Source: Promethearchaeota archaeon | GTDB lineage: Archaea > Asgardarchaeota > Lokiarchaeia > Sigyniarchaeales > SOKP01 | Direction: 5' to 3' | Length of the DNA stretch: 64,000 nucleotides | Assembly: GCA_019057795.1 (NCBI GenBank) | Contig: JAHLWS010000030.1 | Location: 1-64,000 of the forward strand | In this document: positions 61,441 through 64,000 of the stretch, piece after piece | Position numbering within the stretch: the first letter of the stretch is position 1 | Layout: each line of letters opens with the position of its first letter | Translations under genes and position numbers: made by a program | The notes under the pieces: model-generated | What the model was told of the DNA's origin: nothing | Database searches by the model: none | What the model saw: the letters and a program-made list of their open reading frames with translations, nothing else

Positions 61441-62214
61441 TTAAGAATTTATAAAAAACCTTATATTTTTCAAGTCATCTTCAATATATTTTTTATAATT
61501 TCGAGGAGTTTCGAAAGTTAAATTTACAACAGATCCAAATTTGAATAAAATTTTCTTTATTTTTGACAAGGGATATTTCGATTTATCTAGTGAAAGATGC
61601 TCATCAGTCTCAATGTTTAAATTTCCTCCAGAAATATGAAAAATAATTGGTTTCTTAAATGTAAGAAAATTTTTTATAAAATTTAGATACTCAACATTAA
61701 GAGAAATTGCAGCTTTAATAGCATGATTTATGTCAAAACAAAATTCTAATTCATTAATACATTTAAAGTAATTTCTTAAATTCCTAACATCATATCCCAA
61801 TAAATCTCCACCTAAAAGAGATTTCAACGGCATATTTTCAATTGCTAAAGGTTTTAGATTTAATTGTTTAATATTTGAAATTGATAAGTTAACATCTCCA
61901 GATTCGGGGTGAATAATATAACATATTGGCTTTAACTTAATTATTACATTCTCAAATTGATTTATTTTTTGTATAAATCTTAAATTATTGTTTTGCCAAT
62001 TGATATTCCCAAAATCTATCCTATTATTGGAATTAGGAAGATGTATCACATATGGTATTTTTAAGTTTTTAATGGAGTTTAAGTCTTCTTCGTTAAAATC
62101 GGGTAAAAGTATAATTTCTATAAAATCTATAAGATCACGATTAGCGTATATTTCATCTAGAAAATTAAAATTTCTAATGGAAATTTTAATCCCTAAATTA
62201 ATATTTTTATACAT
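61441..62214 (-). CDS. TIM-barrel sugar isomerase/epimerase-like (AP endonuclease 2 family fold)
   Basis: The protein (257 residues) resembles xylose-isomerase-like TIM-barrel proteins: the early glutamate strand DFIEIILLPDF, PYVIHLPNSNNRID, CYIIHPESG, LAIENMPLKS (metal-binding Glu), LEFCFDINHAIKAA (Asp/His), IIFHISGG, then DEHLSLDKSKYP and LTFETP. The metal-ligand positions E-H-D-H-H-E of the family are largely present. Such proteins occur in nonulosonic-acid clusters without assigned function. It starts 3 bases after the NeuB-like stop, so the genes are coupled. Confidence 0.75.
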   Translation of the reverse strand: MYKNINLGIKISIRNFNFLDEIYANRDLIDFIEIILLPDFNEEDLNSIKNLKIPYVIHLPNSNNRIDFGNINWQNNNLRFIQKINQFENVIIKLKPICYIIHPESGDVNLSISNIKQLNLKPLAIENMPLKSLLGGDLLGYDVRNLRNYFKCINELEFCFDINHAIKAAISLNVEYLNFIKNFLTFKKPIIFHISGGNLNIETDEHLSLDKSKYPLSKIKKILFKFGSVVNLTFETPRNYKKYIEDDLKNIRFFINS

Positions 62215-62217
62215 ATC

Positions 62218-63261
62218 CTAAATCAAATCCCATGTAATTATTTCATCTTCATCAATTTCTTTTTTAGCAGTTCTTCCGATAATTATTTTTAAAAATTTTG
62301 GAGCAATCCCATATCCTGGTCTTTTTATTATAATATCAGATATTTCAATTATTTTCCCTTTTGGGATTCTTTTTCTTGCGATTATGCTTCTCCTCGCTAG
62401 TTTATACAAATTTTCCTCTGATTTTGGCATATATTTTACGAGACTTCCTAAACTTGCTTCAGTTTCCCGAATATTTTTTATCATATGTTTTAATTCTTCT
62501 GGTTCTAAAGCAAATTTGTGATCTGGTCCTTTTAAATTTCTATTAATAGTAAAATGTTTTTCAATGATTGATGCTCCTAGTGCGACACATACAGCTGGAA
62601 TAGTAATACTCATCGTATGATCAGAATAACCAACAGGTACTTGGAAGGCAGTTTTTAAAGTTTTTATTGCTCTTAAATTTAGATCTTCAAAGGGAGGTGG
62701 ATAATTAATAGCACAGTGTAATAAAGCGATTGGAACATCCCCAATTTCTCTAATTGCGTTAATTGCATCTTCAATATCGCCTAAACTTGCCATACCTGTA
62801 GATAATATTATTGGTTTTCTTGTTTTAGCAATTTCTCTTAAAAAAGGTAAATCTACAATTTCAAATGAGGCAATTTTATATGCTGGTATATTTAATTCTT
62901 CTAATTCTTCTACTGCTTTATAATCATAAGGTGTAGATAAGAATATTAGATTATGAGATTTTGAATAATCCGCAAGCTCAGCTTGCCATTCTCTAGGAAT
63001 TTCAATATCTTTAATCAATTGCCATATAGATTTTTGTTTCAATTTTCCTTCGAGATAATCAGGATTAGGAGTCTTTTTTGAATATAAGGTTTCTGCGGAA
63101 TAAGTCTGAAATTTTATTGCATCAGCCTCGGCTTCTGCTGCAATTTCAATAAGTTTCTTAGCTTGATTTAAATCTCGATTATGATTCGAACCAGCTTCAG
63201 CAATTACAAAAACGGGGGCATTTTCCCCTACTTTTCGATTTCCTATTAAAAAAAACTTCAT
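62218..63261 (-). CDS. NeuB-family sialic/pseudaminic/legionaminic acid synthase
   Basis: Condenses an N-acetyl-mannosamine-type sugar with phosphoenolpyruvate to a nine-carbon acid. It shows FVIAEAGSNHNRDLNQAKKLIEIAAEAEADAIKFQTYSAETL, FLSTPYD, YKIASFEIVDLPFLREIAKTRKPIILSTGMASLGDI, LLHCAINYPPPFEDLNL, VGYSDHTMS, ALGASIIEKHFTINRNLKGPDHKFAL and a C-terminal SAF (antifreeze-like) domain (RRSIIARKRIPKG). I start at the ATG at 63259-63261, preceded by a GAGGG Shine-Dalgarno sequence; a GTG 15 bases upstream is the alternative. Length (347) is standard. The neighbouring PseC-like, GNAT and cytidylyltransferase genes point to a diamino nonulosonic acid rather than Neu5Ac; no PseG hydrolase is visible. 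Confidence 0.93.
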   Translation of the reverse strand: MKFFLIGNRKVGENAPVFVIAEAGSNHNRDLNQAKKLIEIAAEAEADAIKFQTYSAETLYSKKTPNPDYLEGKLKQKSIWQLIKDIEIPREWQAELADYSKSHNLIFLSTPYDYKAVEELEELNIPAYKIASFEIVDLPFLREIAKTRKPIILSTGMASLGDIEDAINAIREIGDVPIALLHCAINYPPPFEDLNLRAIKTLKTAFQVPVGYSDHTMSITIPAVCVALGASIIEKHFTINRNLKGPDHKFALEPEELKHMIKNIRETEASLGSLVKYMPKSEENLYKLARRSIIARKRIPKGKIIEISDIIIKRPGYGIAPKFLKIIIGRTAKKEIDEDEIITWDLI

Positions 63262-63321
63262 TTGATTTTCCCTCACAATTAAAAATAATTTTTGAAATTA
63301 AAATTTAAGTTCATCGTTTTG

Positions 63322-64000
63322 CTAATTTTTTAATAAAAATTTTTTATCTTCTTTTAATGATTTTAAATAACCTTCATTTCGTTCATATTGAGCATTAATT
63401 TTTAATAAATCTGGATTTTCTTTTAAAAAAATCAATATATCTTCCATGTTAAAATCATTCCACCTGTTGTGAAATTGTTCAATCAATTTTGAAATCAAAA
63501 TAAAATCTTCTGGTGTATCAACTGTTAAACGAAATTTTGAAAGATCTTCTTTGTTTTCATAATTTTTTAACATAAATCTATTAGAATTTTTCCATATATA
63601 TGGAGTGACATGTTCTCTTTCAGATAAAAATTTAGCTTCTTTCCATGCAGTTTCTAGAACCTTAAAGGAAAAAATTTCTACATCAAATCCATCGGGGTAA
63701 GTTGGAGGATGAACATTTGTTACATAATCATAATTTCCATTTAAAAATATATCTAATCCTCGATCAATAATTGCTGGATCTATTAGTGGACAATCACTGG
63801 TGATTCTAACGATGATTTCTCCTTTAAAATATTTGCTGGTTTGATAAAACCGGTCAAGAACATCATCTTCGCTTCCAGCAAAATAATCTAAATTCAGGTT
63901 TTTGGCAAAATGTATTATTGGTTGATTAGATTTAGAAGTAGCGGTTGCAATTATCAATTTATTCGGCGTCTTGACTAGTTGTAATCTTTTTATAACATAC
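63322..64000 (-). CDS. SpsF/NeuA-like cytidylyltransferase, 5' end beyond the window
   Basis: The visible part (to the window edge, frame open beyond 64000) encodes a nucleotidyltransferase of the SpsF/PseF group: KLIIATATSKSNQPIIHFAKNLNLDYFAGSEDDVLDRFYQTSKYF, IIVRITSDCPLIDPAIIDRGLD (metal site region), NYDYVTNVHPPTYPDGFDVEIF, SEREHVTPYIWKN and FRLTVDTPEDFILI. The N-terminal nucleotide-binding loop (A-R-x-G-S-x-R-L/F-P-x-K) lies outside. The TTG at 63957 is not the true start because the frame continues upstream (VIKRLQLVKTPNKLII). With the NeuB-like gene 60 bases downstream it probably makes the CMP-nonulosonic acid. Confidence 0.88.
   Translation of the reverse strand, partial: YVIKRLQLVKTPNKLIIATATSKSNQPIIHFAKNLNLDYFAGSEDDVLDRFYQTSKYFKGEIIVRITSDCPLIDPAIIDRGLDIFLNGNYDYVTNVHPPTYPDGFDVEIFSFKVLETAWKEAKFLSEREHVTPYIWKNSNRFMLKNYENKEDLSKFRLTVDTPEDFILISKLIEQFHNRWNDFNMEDILIFLKENPDLLKINAQYERNEGYLKSLKEDKKFLLKN

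Noticed and set aside
1..64000. tRNA or rRNA genes
   Set aside because: Scanning gene-free stretches by eye I found no GTTC-box T-arm with a matching acceptor stem and no rRNA-like GC-rich block; a covariance-model scan would be needed to exclude tRNA fully.

Overview
The window looks archaeal and is probably from an Asgard (Promethearchaeota/Lokiarchaeia-like) genome. Four things point that way. The base composition is very AT-rich. The isoleucyl-tRNA synthetase is of the long archaeal type. Directly upstream of it, on the same strand, lies a large protein with four tandem RWD/UBC-like modules and a C-terminal RING-like zinc finger, an architecture tied to ubiquitin biology. Several start regions fit archaeal leaderless promoters. 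The lineage is inferred from content only; no marker gene was compared.

Layout. 1-200: 3' stub of an IS605-type tnpB with its terminal hairpin, ending next to the ileS stop codon. 199-6420: housekeeping-like block (ileS, RWD-RING protein, a small membrane protein, a TauE/SafE permease). 6420-9330: debris plus an AbiE-type toxin-antitoxin pair that looks damaged. 9384-10493: wecB. 10500-11482: two 3' gene stubs (ABC ATPase, sugar epimerase). From 11544 to the end is one very large surface-polysaccharide and glycoconjugate region. It holds a Wzx-type flippase, a heparinase/bi-domain oxidoreductase/glycosyltransferase group (15-22 kb), two paralogous multi-membrane GT-C-like proteins (25 and 37.5 kb), and a WbpE/WbpB-like sugar-acid group with a truncated WbpD (28.8-31.1 kb). 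It continues with a PHP/ATP-grasp pair, a beta-helix surface protein, a complete dTDP-rhamnose set (43-46 kb), paired methyltransferases, an ABC-2 exporter (50.5-52.2 kb) and a nonulosonic-acid group (57-64 kb).

How it works together. Nucleotide-sugar genes (wecB, rmlABCD, the 4,6-dehydratase, two DegT aminotransferases, GNAT, NeuB-type synthase, SpsF/NeuA-like cytidylyltransferase) would supply activated UDP-, dTDP- and CMP-sugars. About seven GT2/GT4 enzymes and the two GT-C-like membrane proteins would assemble or transfer glycans. Two different export systems (Wzx-like flippase; ABC-2 permease plus ATPase) are available. Methyltransferases, a deacetylase-like protein, a FemAB-like acyltransferase and two B12-binding/radical SAM proteins would decorate the products.

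The region is also a gene graveyard. I find at least nine genes reduced to 5' stubs, 3' stubs or frameshifted copies (tnpB, LamG-like membrane protein C-terminus, ABC ATPase, epimerase, heparinase, CapK-like, WbpD-like, methyltransferase, glf), plus a duplicated leader and a nearly identical 300-bp tract shared by the two GT-C paralogues. This points to rapid turnover by recombination. The strongest candidates for new biology are the four-RWD/RING protein and the translationally coupled GT-C/beta-helix pair.
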